The notes under the pieces: model-generated
Told to the model about the DNA's origin: nothing
Database searches by the model: none
What the model saw: only the letters and a program-made list of their open reading frames with translations
Position numbers and translations under genes: made by a program
In this document: positions 1-11,206 of the stretch, piece after piece
How positions within the stretch are numbered: position 1 is the first letter of the stretch
Layout: each line of letters opens with the position of its first letter
Assembly (NCBI RefSeq): GCF_022201045.2
Contig: NC_068560.1
Coordinates: forward strand, 35,985,001-36,049,000
DNA: 64,000 nt
Direction: 5' to 3'
From: Citrus sinensis
Taxonomy: Eukaryota; Streptophyta; Magnoliopsida; Sapindales; Rutaceae

Positions 1-392
1 CCCTTCATTCTGAAAACGGTTATCTTCGCATCCAGGATGATACACTAACTGGAGACGAGGCTTCAGTTGATGTTGCCACCAAAAAGAACCTCGAGAGTCT
101 TGTGGGAATTGGTGAAAGACTGCTGAAGAAACCAGTTACAAAGGTCAATTTCGAAACTGGACTATGTGAGCCTTGTGGTCAGGGTACTAATGACGAGGCT
201 CTCATAAGGTACGTAACTGTTAATCAGTTAGCATGTATCTCAATGCATGTGTGTATTAGTGTATGTTTATACTAATTCATGTTTTCTATTTTATTTATTT
301 AATTTTGCAGACTAGCAAAAGATCTTTCTAAGGAGAAGCGGATTCGTGACATGAGATCACCGCAAGGAAAGGTTGCAAAAGCCACCAATTGA
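1..392 (+). CDS. PLP2: Patatin-like phospholipase, 3' end only (copy A)
   Basis: These are the last two exons (1-208 and 311-392) of a patatin-like lipid acyl hydrolase whose front lies left of the window. The intron has GT-AG ends and splits an Arg codon (AG|A), exactly as in the complete gene at 12396-14331. Position 1 aligns with position 13952 of that gene and the coding sequence differs by only a few bases, so this is a recent paralogue. Visible protein includes the C-terminal patatin stretch (NGYLRIQDD, then a lysine-rich tail ending in ATN). The catalytic Ser and Asp are encoded off-window, so activity cannot be judged. Both exons are open here. Confidence 0.9.
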
Positions 393-2560
393 ACAATATA
401 AATCGCCCAGCACAAAGGATTATATATTTTTTAATTCATTTAAATGTTGTTAATTGTAGTGTTATGTGATAATTGACCAATTTGTCAAAATAAAATTACG
501 GGGAAGGCTGATTTTTCATCCTATACTAGCTACTGATTGTCTCTTTCCCCCCCCCCCCCCCCCCAATGAAATTTGAATGGGATACGGTGCCTGAGACACG
601 GAATTGTAACTCATAATTCTTTGTTCCTTCAATATTATTTTCAATACAAATATCTATTGTATTGTGACTTTTCCTTTCACTTGTTTATTGTGATTTTTAG
701 ATTTTGAAAATTTCACAAAGAAATGACATTGCCCCGTTGACTTTGCGATACATGCATGTACACATTATTTTCAATTTGTCATTGTAGATAAAGATCATGA
801 AAAAGCTTTTCTATTCGCTTTTAATACTTCATTAATGTTGCAACGACTTGGGGTTTTGAGTATTTTTGACATATTAGGATGCTATGCTAAAAATAGGGGT
901 CAACAATAATTTTTCCCAATTTCGCTCAAGAAAATCAATTGATCAGATTGTCGAATAGCCAGCTAACTATGTGCTTATCTTATATGTGGTGACAAAATAC
1001 TTAAATTAATAATATAAGGGTTCGAAATAATGAGAACGTCTTAGGTGCTTGTTGATCATTGTTCTTTATTAGTTCAATACTTGTTACTTGGATTTTTATA
1101 TTATTATAATTAATTAAAACATACATATGAGAAGAAACGAATGAGAAAGTAGCGTCCAATACATTTCCCCTTGACGCTTTCTCGCTCCTCCATTTAAAAA
1201 AAACAAAAATTGGCTTTTGACACTGCTTTGTCGTGATCCTATGACAAATATTACAGAAGTATTTGTAAGCTACCATATTGTATAACATTACATCGCTTTT
1301 CGGGAAAGAGATTTGAACGATGACTCTTAATAATCATAGCCCATAGGGGTTGTTGCAATAATTAAGGTAGAGTCAGTCTAAGCTATCGTATTCGTTGATG
1401 ATTATTTATATGAAGTGTTAATATATGATATATTTCTCTAGACAATTTGCAAGCCCCCCCCCCCCCCCCCCCCCTTTTTACATTAATTTGCATAGAAAAT
1501 TTTATTGTTTGCATCAAAGCTCTTTTGTATAAATATTAACCAATTGCCACTACTTATTATTAAATCTCTTATTCTCTTGCAAATCTATTATAATCTCTCA
1601 TCTCAAATGAATTGGTACTGATTTTTTTTTTTTAAATTCTTCACTTTCGCTAAAATTGTAAATAAAATGATCTATAATATTAGTTAAAATTGTAAATAAG
1701 TAATACATTAAAAAAATATCTATTATTTTGTTTTTGTTTGGCAAGGGAGGATCTACGCCACAGCTGGCTGGTGCAATGGTGTGTTTGCGAGAATTGTTGT
1801 TTTTTTAAACCTTAATACATTGGTAATTTATTAAGATTTTTTTTGTGTATTAAATGATTCGGTAATTTATTAAGATTTGATAGCAAATAATATAACGTAT
1901 TAATTAGGACAAATAAAATGAGCCTCACACCACATAGAGGCATTGAAGAAAAGTAATAACGCAAGAAAATGAAAACAAAGAACCAGAAGCAATACACATC
2001 AACGAAATAAGTCTGTAATGTGGAAATCCATTGGCTTCTTTAGAGAGAATGCGAGAATTGATTTAACATTGGATAAGTTGTTTTTATTCCACTTTCGGTA
2101 TGCATTTGTTCTGCTTCCATTACATGCTTTATTGCGCCAACAACTCCTTTCAAGGTTTAATTTGATTCTGAATCAATTACCTACTCCGAGTGACAAACAC
2201 AGATCATCGTCACTCAATATGACCCAAATTAGCAGTGATGTTTCGGTGAATGATCAACCTAGTCTTCAAAATTATCATTTCATAATTTGATACCGATTAT
2301 ATGCACACCAAAGCCGTGGTGTTTCACTTGGGGATCAACTTTAATTTAGTCCTGATTTTGACCGTTTCATGAGTCGCTCATGATTTCAAGTAGTGGAAGA
2401 ACTCGTAACTTTAAACAAAAAAAAAAAATGGAACTAATAGGGAAGAATTAATATACTGTAGTTGAGGCTGAAACTCCATGAAAGCTGCAGGTATATATAG
2501 AGAGAATTCTCAACTCCACTCCACCAGTGGGATAATCGCATTCACCTTCATTTTCTTGAA
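393..2560. repeat. Downstream flank of copy A, duplicated at 14332-16385
   Basis: Non-coding DNA after the patatin stop. It matches the flank of the complete patatin gene almost base for base, with scattered substitutions and small indels, so it belongs to the tandem segmental duplication. Copy A has long poly-C runs (547-564 and 1454-1474) where copy B has T-rich sequence or short C runs. I see no gene here; the short reading frames are not conserved in frame between the copies. Confidence 0.85.
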
Positions 2561-3306
2561 AATTTTCATCATTATTACAAGCCCTCCACCTGCTGGCTCA
2601 TTGTCCCCACGTATACCGATCCAAATTTCAGACACTGAAGTTTGATTTCCTTCTTAATGTTATTATTTTATCATAAGAGATCATAAATTCCTTACGTTGA
2701 AAGAGAAAAAAAAAACCTACAAACTCTCGTATAATTGCAATCTCATTCTCAAACTCACATAATTCCACAGCTAATAATACCTCCAACTTTTTCATGTAGA
2801 GTCCGTTTTTTTCTCCCAATCTCACTAACTGGCTTTGCATGAATATTGAAGACAAAAGTGAGGTTAATAACATAGCCAACATGTCCGTTTTCTTTGGTAT
2901 TGGTCTATGGAGGATTTGGTATTGGAGGAACCAATTTGTCTTTAATCAAACCTCTACGGGTTCTGGAGCTTTGATGGCGGATGTCTCCCTGCGCACGACT
3001 GAGATGTGTAAGATTCAAAACCATCCTCTAGTCACGGGGAAGATAAGGGCTACACAATGGATTAGATAGATCCCCCAACATGGCCTTGGTGTACTCTGAA
3101 TATAGATGGGGCTCATAAGGCTAATGGAGTCTCGACAGCAGGTGGGGTGATTCGCGATTTCTCTGGTCGTTGGCTCTCAGGTTTTGGAATGATGATTGGC
3201 TCTTGTTCTGTTACGTTGGCTAAGCTGTGGGGCTTATATCAAGGCATCCTCCTTGCTTGAGACCTTGGCATCAGACGGCTCAAGATTGAAACGGATAGTT
3301 TGTGTG
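2561..3306 (+). mobile_element. 5'-truncated LINE, left part (RNase H-like region)
   Basis: From about 2880 the plus strand reads like the C-terminal end of a plant L1-type LINE ORF2: a W-rich stretch (LWRIWYWRNQFVFN), a frame change near 3065, then an RNase H-like fold (NIDGAHKANG, GGVIRDFSGRW, KIETDS). The frame change and an in-frame TGA near 3258, where a Trp is expected, show it is dead. The sequence stops at 3306, where a Copia element is inserted, and resumes in frame at 8469. The left limit is uncertain; 2561-2880 is absent from the sister copy but has no recognisable coding content. Truncation at the 5' end is usual for LINEs. Confidence 0.75.
3302..3306. repeat. Left target-site duplication of Copia element (gtgtg)
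   Basis: The five bases GTGTG lie just outside the left LTR and recur at 8469-8473 just outside the right LTR. Removing the element and one copy rejoins the LINE RNase H reading frame. Confidence 0.9.
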
Positions 3307-3621
3307 AGTTAAAGAACAGAAAATGAGTGTTTGGCTAATAAGAAAATAAACTGAGATCTGAAAAATTTTCTTCTTTTATTTTCTCAAGCTTAAGTTGCTA
3401 CTGAACGATTACAAGCATATATATACAAGTGTAACTACTCAGCTGAAGATTACAAAACTAACTAACTAATTATAAATTGATTAACAAACTTATCACGTGC
3501 ATGAGTACAAGCAGCTACATAACCACCTAGTGCCAGCTGGCAGTACATGTCATCAACTTGCAACTGATTATAGAAGCTGTTGTGATCTTCTGCTTGACTG
3601 CAAATATGAGCTTCCTTAACA
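3307..3621 (-). repeat. 3' LTR of Copia element
   Basis: 315 bp, near-identical to 8157-8468. On the element strand it begins TGTTAAGGAAGC and ends CTTTAACT, so the usual final CA is CT. The polypurine tract abuts its start. The pol reading frame runs into it, ending at 3462, as is common in Copia elements with an LRGDV C-terminal motif. Confidence 0.93.
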
Positions 3622-6600
3622 TCCCCCCTCAAGTTCAAGGGTCTGCTAATGACATTGAGCTTGGACCTGAAGTAGCTGAATTTTGGAAGAGATAAAGATT
3701 TTGTGAGAACATCAGCAACTTGTTCATTTGTAGGAATGTATCTCACCTCTAATTGTTTTTGAAGTACCTTATCTCGAATGTAATGAATGTCCAACTCGAT
3801 ATGCTTATATCTGGAGTGAAACACAGGATTTTTAGCTAATTCTCCAGAACTCTGATTATCACACCAAAGCACTAGTGTTGGCAGCTTTACAATGTTGAGC
3901 TCAGAAAATAGAGATTCCAACCAAGAGATTTCTGAACTTGCCGATGACAGTGCTTTATACTCACTTTCAGTACTAGATTTTGCCACTATGACTTGTTTCT
4001 TAGAGGACCATGAAATTAAATTGTTGCCAAGATAGATGCAATATGCTCCAATGGACTTTCTATCATCTGTATCACAAGCCCAATCTACATCTGAGTACCC
4101 ATTCAAACCTGTAACCTCAAGCTCTCATTCTTTCTGAATATATATTCCATGAGTGACAGTTGCTTGAAGATATCTAAGTACCTTCTTACAAGCAAGCCAA
4201 TGCTGAAGTGTAGGAGCACTTAGATATTGACTGAGCTTATGAACTGAGTATGCAATATCAGGCCCGGTGAGTATTAAGTATTGGAGCCCTCCAACAATAC
4301 TTCTATAGAGAGTTGGATTTTTAAATTCTTTCCCCAAACAACCATTTGCTACCTTTTCTAACTTTTGACCTGTGCTGAAAGGTGTATCAGAACCTTTTTA
4401 GTTCTGCAGTGAAGCTCTACTTAAGAGGTCTTTGATGTATTTTGTTTGTGCTAAATGCATCACATTGTCAGTATAACACACCTCAACACCAAGAAAATAG
4501 GATACCAATCCCAAATCTTTTAAGGCAAAAACCTTACTAAACTTAGTGATGAATGTTTCCAACAAGGAAGAATCTGGTCCTGTAATGAGAATATCATCCA
4601 CATAGATAAGAACAAGGATGATACCTCTGGTGTCATGTCTGATGAACAGAGATGTATCAGCCTTGGAGTTGAAGAAATTCCAGCTTGTAAGACACCCTTT
4701 GAGTTTGTCATACCAAGCTCTAGGAGCTTGCTTCAAGCCATAAAGAGCATTGCTGAGTTTACAGACATAGCCCTCTTTGGTGATGAAGCCCTCTGGTTGT
4801 GTCATGTATATATCCTCTAAAATATCTTCATTAAGAACGGCATTATTTATATCGATTTGCCTGACTTTCCAACCTTTCATCACTGCCAAACTTAGTATAG
4901 TTCTAACTGTAGAAGACTTTACCACAGGACTGAAAGTTTCCTTATAATCCACTCCTGCTGTCTGGTGAAAGCCCTTGGCCACCAATCTTGCTTTGTGTTT
5001 AGAAACTGTATCATCTGTATTGTACTTGGTTCTAAAGACCCATTTACATCCAACCAACTTGTGCTGAGATGTCACAGGTACTAGAGTCCAGGTTTTATTT
5101 ATGGTTAGAGCATCAAACTCTAATTGCATTGCAGCTTTCCACTTAGGATCTGACAAAGCTTCATCAACAGTGGATGGTTCCAGGCTGTTATGTGTTGTTA
5201 AGAATGCTTTAGGATTGAATATACCAGCTTTTGCTCTAGTAATCATGGGATGATTTGGCAGAGAATGTTGGGATGGTTGTGTGGATTGAATAGGAGATAA
5301 TGATGGTTGTTGTATATGTGAAGTAACTATGGTAGATGGTTGAAGATGTATTTGAGAATGTGATACATCAAAGGTTGTATTATGACTGTTAGGTGAGGAA
5401 TGATCACTAAAATGATGAGATGGAGCTTCATCTTCTGCAGAGCTAGCTTCAAAGGTTTCTTGATTGCTATTGGAAAGTGAAACAGTATAAGTTTGAAGAA
5501 GACTGTAATGAAAATCAGAGGGTTTAGATGGTGAAGTTAAGAATTTTGAATTTGATGTGTAAAGAAAAGAGGTTTCATCAAATAACACATGACTGGCTAT
5601 AAAAATTTTTTCAGAAGAATGCATACACTTGTAACCCTTATGTAAAGGGCTGTAACCAAGAAATACACATTTTGAGGTATGGAAATGGAATTTGTGAGTA
5701 TTATAATCTCTTAAGAATGAAAAGCATGAACAATCAAAGACCTTGAGAAATTTGTAATTAGGTTTGGTTTTAAAGACACATTCATAAGGTGACTGCATAG
5801 ATAGTATGGGTTTGGGAAGTCTATTGATAATATAGGTGGCTGTATGAAAGGAATCCCACCAAAATTTGATAGGTAAAGTGGCTTGAGCAAGTAAGGTAAG
5901 ACCTAGTTCGGTTATGTGTCTATGTTTTCTCTCAACTAAGCCATTCTGATTGTGAGTGTATGGACATGGTGCCTGAATTGAATATCTTCCTTATAAAGAA
6001 AATTAACAAATGATCTATACTCTCCACCCCAATCTGATTGAATGCACTTAATGAATCTATCTAGCTGTTTCTCAATTTGCTTCTTAAAGATTTTAAAGAC
6101 AGCTAGTGTTTCATTCTTGGTTTTTAATGGAAATATCCATGTGAACCTCAAAAAATTATCCACAAAACTCATATAATATCTGTAACCTTGAACTGAAATC
6201 ACAGGGGCAGGTCCCCATAAATCAGTGTGCAAAACTTCTAATACATGCTTTGTTTTGGTAGTAGAAACTGGAAAATGTAATCTATGCATTTTTCCCATTT
6301 TACATGCATCACATGAATCAAGAAATTGACTTCCATTTAAATTCTTGAAAGCCGAACAAGAGTTTATTACATGACTTAAAACTTTGGAAATAAGATTACC
6401 AAGTTTCTGATGCAAAACAGAAACACTCAGCATACAATTTGGACTGATACAAGGTTCTGCTGCAGTATGCAAGCAGGGGCTTGTTTGATTATTGATAACT
6501 GACTGAACAACTGAAAACATAGACAGAGGAACATCTGAAATTTTGGATTGAGTGGCTTCAAGAGACCTTTGAAATGACTGAGAAGAGACTTTATTAGAGG

Positions 6601-7401
6601 GAAACAATAGCAATTTGTATAAACCTTTTTCAGCTTTGCCCTGCAGTATGATCAAATTCCTCACTTTGTCCTTTACAAAACATGATTTATCAGTAAATTC
6701 ATAACAATATTGTTATCTTTGGTTAGCTGAGATATGCTAATAAGATTCTTGGATATTTGTGGAACAAGAAACATGTTGTTTAATTTGAGTGTATTATAAG
6801 CAGAAGAGTTATGCATTCTTAACACAGCATTTCCAACATGTGTTATGTGTAAACCAGTACCATTTCCAATGATGAGTTTAGAGTTACCTGCAAAGGATTC
6901 TGCCACAGTCATATTTCTCATGTCATTGGTAAGATGGTGGGTAACTCCACTATCCAGATACCAGTTGGCATCAGCTGCACTATCCATATCAGCTAGATAT
7001 GCAGCTTTGGGATTTCTGTTTGGAGGAGGTTTGTAAGCACCAGAGGTAAAGAATTCTTCAAGTTTCCAGCAAACATTTGCAGTATGACCAGTTTTGAAGC
7101 AGATTTGACAAATTGGTTTAGAAGCATTCCACAGAGGTTTAGGATTCATTTGAGGCCTGATAGAGTTGTTGTTACCACCCCCACCATTGTTCCAATTTCC
7201 TGAGCCTGATCCCCTTTGATTATCACTTTGAAATCCTCTGAACTGGTTATTATGATTATTTCTAGAACTATTGCTAAAGAAACCAGATCTTCCATAGCCG
7301 CCTTTGTAATTATTTCCAAAATTCCCAGCATTATCTAATCCAGTAAAGTAGTTATGATTACCAGATCCTCTACCACCTGAGAAGTTTCCTGTCTTGAAAC
7401 C
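3462..7401 (-). pseudogene. Copia pol polyprotein remnant (zinc knuckle, PR, IN, RT, RNase H)
   Basis: Reading from the high coordinate down: a glycine/asparagine-rich gag tail, a CCHC zinc knuckle (CQICFKTGHTANVC), a protease-like DSG motif (WYLDSGVTHH), a pre-integrase zinc region (CDACKMGKMH), an integrase core (HTDLWG, then SDWGGEY), a reverse transcriptase with YVDDILITG, and an RNase H with DWACDTDDRKS and SSTESEY. The frame is broken by shifts near 6700 and near 5965 and by stops at about 4398-4400 and 4125-4127. Between lesions the domains align well with Copia, so decay is mild. It cannot make a full polyprotein as read here. Confidence 0.9.
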
Positions 7402-8139
7402 TCAGTTCTGAGCTAAATTAGCTTCAAAATTGTGCTTAACGTCCATTTCAAAAAGCATATGTGCTTGTTGCTCAATTCTAGCCTCTTGAGTCAACAACAT
7501 AGCATAAGCCTCATTCAAATTCATTTTATCACCACTTATTTGACCAGTAATATAGGTAGCAATAGCATTATAATCTGGTCCCAGTCCTGAGAGTACATGC
7601 AAAATTAAATCATCACTGCTTAAGGCACTTCCTGCCACAGCCATGTTATCAGCAATATTCTTCATTTTAATGAAATACTCATTAATTTTTAGATCATCTT
7701 TCCTAGTAGAATTCATCAGATATCTCAAATGCAAGAGTCTAGATTTTGACTGTGATCCAAATTGAGTTTCAACACCTTTCCATACCTCAAGAGAAGTTTC
7801 CGAATTAAACACCAGGCTTATAATACCTTCACTCATCAATGATAGCAACCAGCCAAGAAGTACTTGATCTTGTGCTTTCCAGCTTGATGAATCTGGATTC
7901 TCGACAGATCTAAGTTCATCGTCAATCCTTTGAGCAACATGAGATGGAGGAGGAGTGACATTTTCATCAATGAATTTTTCTAACCTATTGCCGCGTATGG
8001 AAGTTAGAACTTGGGACCTCCAGATCAGATAGTTTGCCTGATCCAGTTTCACAGGGGTATTGAACGTGAATGAGAAGTTTGTTGAGTTTGTGTGCATATT
8101 CGAAGTATGATTTGATGAGGCAATATTCAGAGACGCCAT
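7402..8139 (-). pseudogene. Copia gag region
   Basis: Starts at an ATG (MASLNIAS) shortly downstream of the primer-binding site. The product shows the UBN2/retrotran_gag type sequence of Copia elements: NYLIWRSQV near the start, LGWLLSLMSE in the middle and LTQEARIEQQ near the end. It terminates at a TGA at 7402-7404, after which the same frame continues openly into the Gly/Asn-rich segment and zinc knuckle. The TGA therefore looks like a point nonsense mutation inside gag-pol rather than a natural gag end. Confidence 0.85.
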
Positions 8140-8156
8140 GACTGGCTCTGATACCA

Positions 8157-8468
8157 AGTTAAAGAACAAAAAATGAGTGTTTGGCTAATAAGAAAATAAA
8201 CTGAGATCTGGAAAACTTTCTTCTTTTATTTTCTCAAGCTTAAGTTGCTACTGAACGATTACAAGCGTATATATATGCAAGCTGCTCAGCTAAAGGTTAC
8301 AAAACTAACTAACTAATTACTAATTGATTAACAAACTTATCACGTGTATGAGTGCAAGCAGCTACATAACCACCTGGTGCCAGCTGGCAGTACATGTCAT
8401 CAACTTGCAACTGATTATAAAAGCTGTTGTGATCCTCTGCTTGACTGCAAATATGAGCTTCCTTAACA
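8157..8468 (-). repeat. 5' LTR of Copia element
   Basis: 312 bp, matching 3307-3621 apart from about a dozen substitutions, mostly transitions, and a small indel cluster in the middle. It is followed on the element strand by the tRNA-Met type primer-binding site. Confidence 0.93.
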
Positions 8469-8775
8469 GTGTGCCACCCAAATGTTGGCTAAACAGTTAG
8501 TACTCACCAATAAGTTTTCCTCTCTTATTTCGACTATTAAAGAGTATCTCAACAAGAACTGGCAGGTTTTTATCTCCCACGTATACAGAGAGGGGAATTA
8601 TGTTGCGGACTACATGGCGAACCTTGCTTTTTCTTTGCCTATTGATGTTACTTTGTACCCTAGTCCACCAATTGAGGCTAGTTCCCTTCTTCTATATGAC
8701 GCTTACGGGGTTGCTACCCCTCGTTCTGTTTTTCTCTATCTCTTGATTGAGCCCCAATTTATCAAAAAAAAAAAA
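8469..8775 (+). mobile_element. LINE, right part, with 3' poly(A)
   Basis: Continues the RNase H-like domain interrupted at 3306. Joined across the target site, the frame runs from ETDSLC into a QMLAKQL stretch and then the characteristic plant-LINE motif HVYREGNYVADYMANLA. The reading frame fades after about 8750 and the element ends in an A run (8764-8775), the usual LINE tail. After it the sequence rejoins the segmental duplication (matching from about 16460), so the LINE inserted after the duplication or is absent from copy B for another reason. Confidence 0.8.
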
Positions 8776-9499
8776 TTTCATGTACAGTCCTCAGCCGATC
8801 ACCAAGCTCAAATTGCGTACAATTTGCAAAAAGCGTTGTTTTTATTAATTATGTGGTGACTTTGCCTCTCGAACTCTCCTTTCCCCAGAAAGTAGTTTTG
8901 CCGAAAGTAGCTTTGCAGATCTGTAAGAAGATCGATGAGAGAAATAAAAATTTAGAAAGGTGAAAAAAAAAAATTGTACGCGGCTGATGATACAGTAACT
9001 TTGAACTAAATATATAATCAAGAAAGATGTATGTTGAGTGTAATGTGCTTTTATTCCATACTTTTTCAGAGCCTCCGCATTAGTTTCACCATTTGCTACT
9101 GGTTCAGACAAAACCATTTTCTAAGTTGACCCCAGAAACTGGTTTATTCAACAATCTTTCACCAATTTGCTCGAGCTTCTCCAAGTTTTCCTTTGTTGCA
9201 ATATCAACTGAAGAATCTTCCCCGGATAAGGTGTCATCCTGGGTTAATTTATACGACAGCTATTAGTCATGCATGCATCTACATAATTAGTTTAATTAAG
9301 ATTAATGTTACAAATTAAACTACCAGCAACTTTATATATAATAACTGATAAGCTTGATTACTTGAATTCTAAGATAGTTTTGTTCAGAATGGAGAGCTCG
9401 GAGGACCACAGAAGTATGCAAGTCAACCATATCTGTGCTGGCTTGTGCAAACACATCCACCAATGGAAGAGAACCATTACGAGGTAACCAACCCAAAGT
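8776..9499. repeat. Duplicated block, copy A (matches 16460-17175)
   Basis: Same sequence as the right-hand copy with scattered changes. It contains the inverted patatin-like pseudogene fragments described separately. It ends abruptly at 9493-9499, where similarity switches to the SERAC1-like gene. Confidence 0.85.
9055..9499 (-). pseudogene. Inverted patatin-like pseudogene fragment (copy A)
   Basis: Two exon-like pieces on the minus strand. 9362 to about 9493 reads as a patatin segment with PLVDVF and NYLRIQ; 9055-9240 reads DDTLSGEDSSVD, then a KPVSGVNLENG stretch, a frameshift to a stop, and NGETNAEALKKYG. These align with the last large exon of the complete patatin gene, with an extra intron between RIQ and DDT. 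The front is removed by the fusion at 9493-9499. It is identical in layout to 16735-17188. Confidence 0.8.
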
Positions 9500-11206
9500 C
9501 CAAGAAAGTCAGCTCGTTTTGCTTTGTTAAAATTTCAGAATCATTATACTATATTTTGATTCAAATTGCATCCTCGGCTAATAGGGATTTATTTTATAGC
9601 TTATATGTCTATGCCATTTGCATTTTTAAGTTAATCAGGACTAGAAAAATAGCATACTCTGATTAATGTGCTTGTCTTTGATTGGGATTGTATTTACTTT
9701 TAATTTTGATGTTAATACTCAAATACAGTCCTATGAAAATCAATATTGAGTGTGTGAAAGTGCTTTGTATATGAGACATCTGAGTGCTTGTTTTAGCTAG
9801 AGCGAAAACATCACTTAATTATTGTGTCACTCATTTTGCTCTGCGTTGGTTATTATTGACATCGTGTACTTGGTCGGTGAATGTTTAAAGTCTGATCTTG
9901 TTGATTTTTCTGAGTTGTGTTTTACCATTGATATATAGCTTTCTGTGGGACCAGCATTCTAGACGTAGTTCATTCGATAGTTCTGATTCTTTGAAAGGTA
10001 GAGGCATGCTTGTTGCTGCCATTATGGATGTTGTCACATCCAATTGTGAGGGCTTAGAAAATGTGTGTTTTAAGCCCGCACTGCCAGGAAATGCTGAAAC
10101 AAGGGATATTGCTGATGTAATTGAGGTGATTGAGGAAGGTGGCATGCATTTTGATGAGCCGCAAAGAGATGAAGACGATGACAATGGTGGAAGAGGAATG
10201 AGGGGGATTGGGACTAAAATTCTTGGAGGTACAACCGTTTTAGGGCTTTCAAGAACTAGCAGGCGTATGAAGTTGGGGGATACTGATGATGTTGGAGTAG
10301 AATCTGATAGACCTACTCCTAAAACCCTTGCCTTGCTCAATAAGCATGATAGTTCATCATCACAAGCCTTGTCCTCTGCTGTTGTTCCTGGTCTGTGGGA
10401 TTGACTTGCATTGTCAACATGTCGCTGTGCCTTTTGCTGCCTGGCAATGGCATCAGGAGCTAACAGATCTCGTATTCAAGAATTGGATCAAGATGGGCAT
10501 GCTGTCATGACCGGTTTAATGGCGCCTGAGAGATCTGTGAAGTGGCATAGGAGTTTGGTAGCTAGGTTGCTGTTGGAAGATCGTGATCTGCCCTTAAATG
10601 ATTCTGTTTTTGATTGGAGCTCCAGTCTTCTTTCAACTGTTTATCAGGCGAATAAAAATGATGATATTCCTTTGGCTTGGGTGGCTTTATCTGCTTTTTT
10701 AGTTTCTATAGAGAGAAACCCTAGGGCGCAAGAGGTAGTAATGGACAGAGGTCTTCAGCTAATAAGAGATGCTGCTAAGCGGACAACAAAGCATATAGAG
10801 GTGCAAGAAACATTGGCGAAGGTATTAGATATGATTTCTACTGGGGACATGCGATTATCACTCGAAGAAAGTGAGAAATGGTCTGGCATATTGCTTCCTT
10901 GGGTCTTTGGAAAATCATCCTCTGACAATACCCGGTATTCAGCCATAAAAATCCTTTCACGCAATCTTGAAGAGCATGGACATTCTTCAATACCAATTTC
11001 TCAGGGATGGTTGGCTGTTACGCTAAATGAAATTTTGGGTTCCAGCAAGACTGCTTCTGCCAAACGTGGCCCACAGCCTAAAAATGATAAAGTGAAGGTA
11101 TAGTGATTCTTTTCCCTCACTGACTGTGTTTACATTAAAATGATTCTGCATGTTGAAACATTAATCTGGTTCTCAACTTTGAGCAAAATTCGTATTGCGT
11201 GGTAGT
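9493..11206 (+). pseudogene. Truncated SERAC1-like gene fragment
   Basis: A partial copy of 20741-22455: the end of exon 1 (about 10 bases), all of intron 1, exon 2 (9955-11097) and the start of intron 2. Exon 2 has a 1-base insertion near 10400 that produces an immediate TGA (10402-10404), followed by a 16-base deletion near 10443 that restores frame. A 3-base deletion lies upstream near 10366. Exons 3-10, including the catalytic serine exons, are missing and no start exon remains. Similarity ends near 11206, inside intron 2, where the patatin upstream region begins. Any transcript would be non-functional as this hydrolase. Confidence 0.9.

Larger units (their letters stand above)
3307..8468 (-). 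mobile_element. Full-length, defective Ty1/Copia LTR retrotransposon
   Basis: A 5.16-kb element in minus orientation with both LTRs, GTGTG target duplications, a primer-binding site (TGGTATCAGAGCC, initiator-Met tRNA type) just inside the 5' LTR near 8144-8156, and a polypurine tract (GAGGGGGGA) just before the 3' LTR near 3622-3630. The gene order gag, zinc knuckle, protease, integrase, reverse transcriptase, RNase H is that of the Copia group. It is inserted in a LINE. Two frameshifts and three in-frame stops make it non-autonomous, and the two LTRs have diverged by roughly fifteen differences, so it is not a brand-new insertion. Confidence 0.95.

Noticed and set aside
2018..2290. 90-codon open frame in copy A flank (related frame at 15986-16198)
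   Set aside because: The corresponding copy B frame starts differently, is shorter and has indels that do not preserve frame, so it is not under coding constraint.
9885..10340. Antisense open frame of 151 codons opposite the hydrolase fragment (also at 21166-21615)
   Set aside because: A shadow of the sense coding strand; it is present in both copies only because exon 2 is duplicated.
10411..11103. Apparent intact 230-codon gene
   Set aside because: It is the open tail of the SERAC1-like pseudogene exon 2 after the frameshift, with no start exon or catalytic exons.
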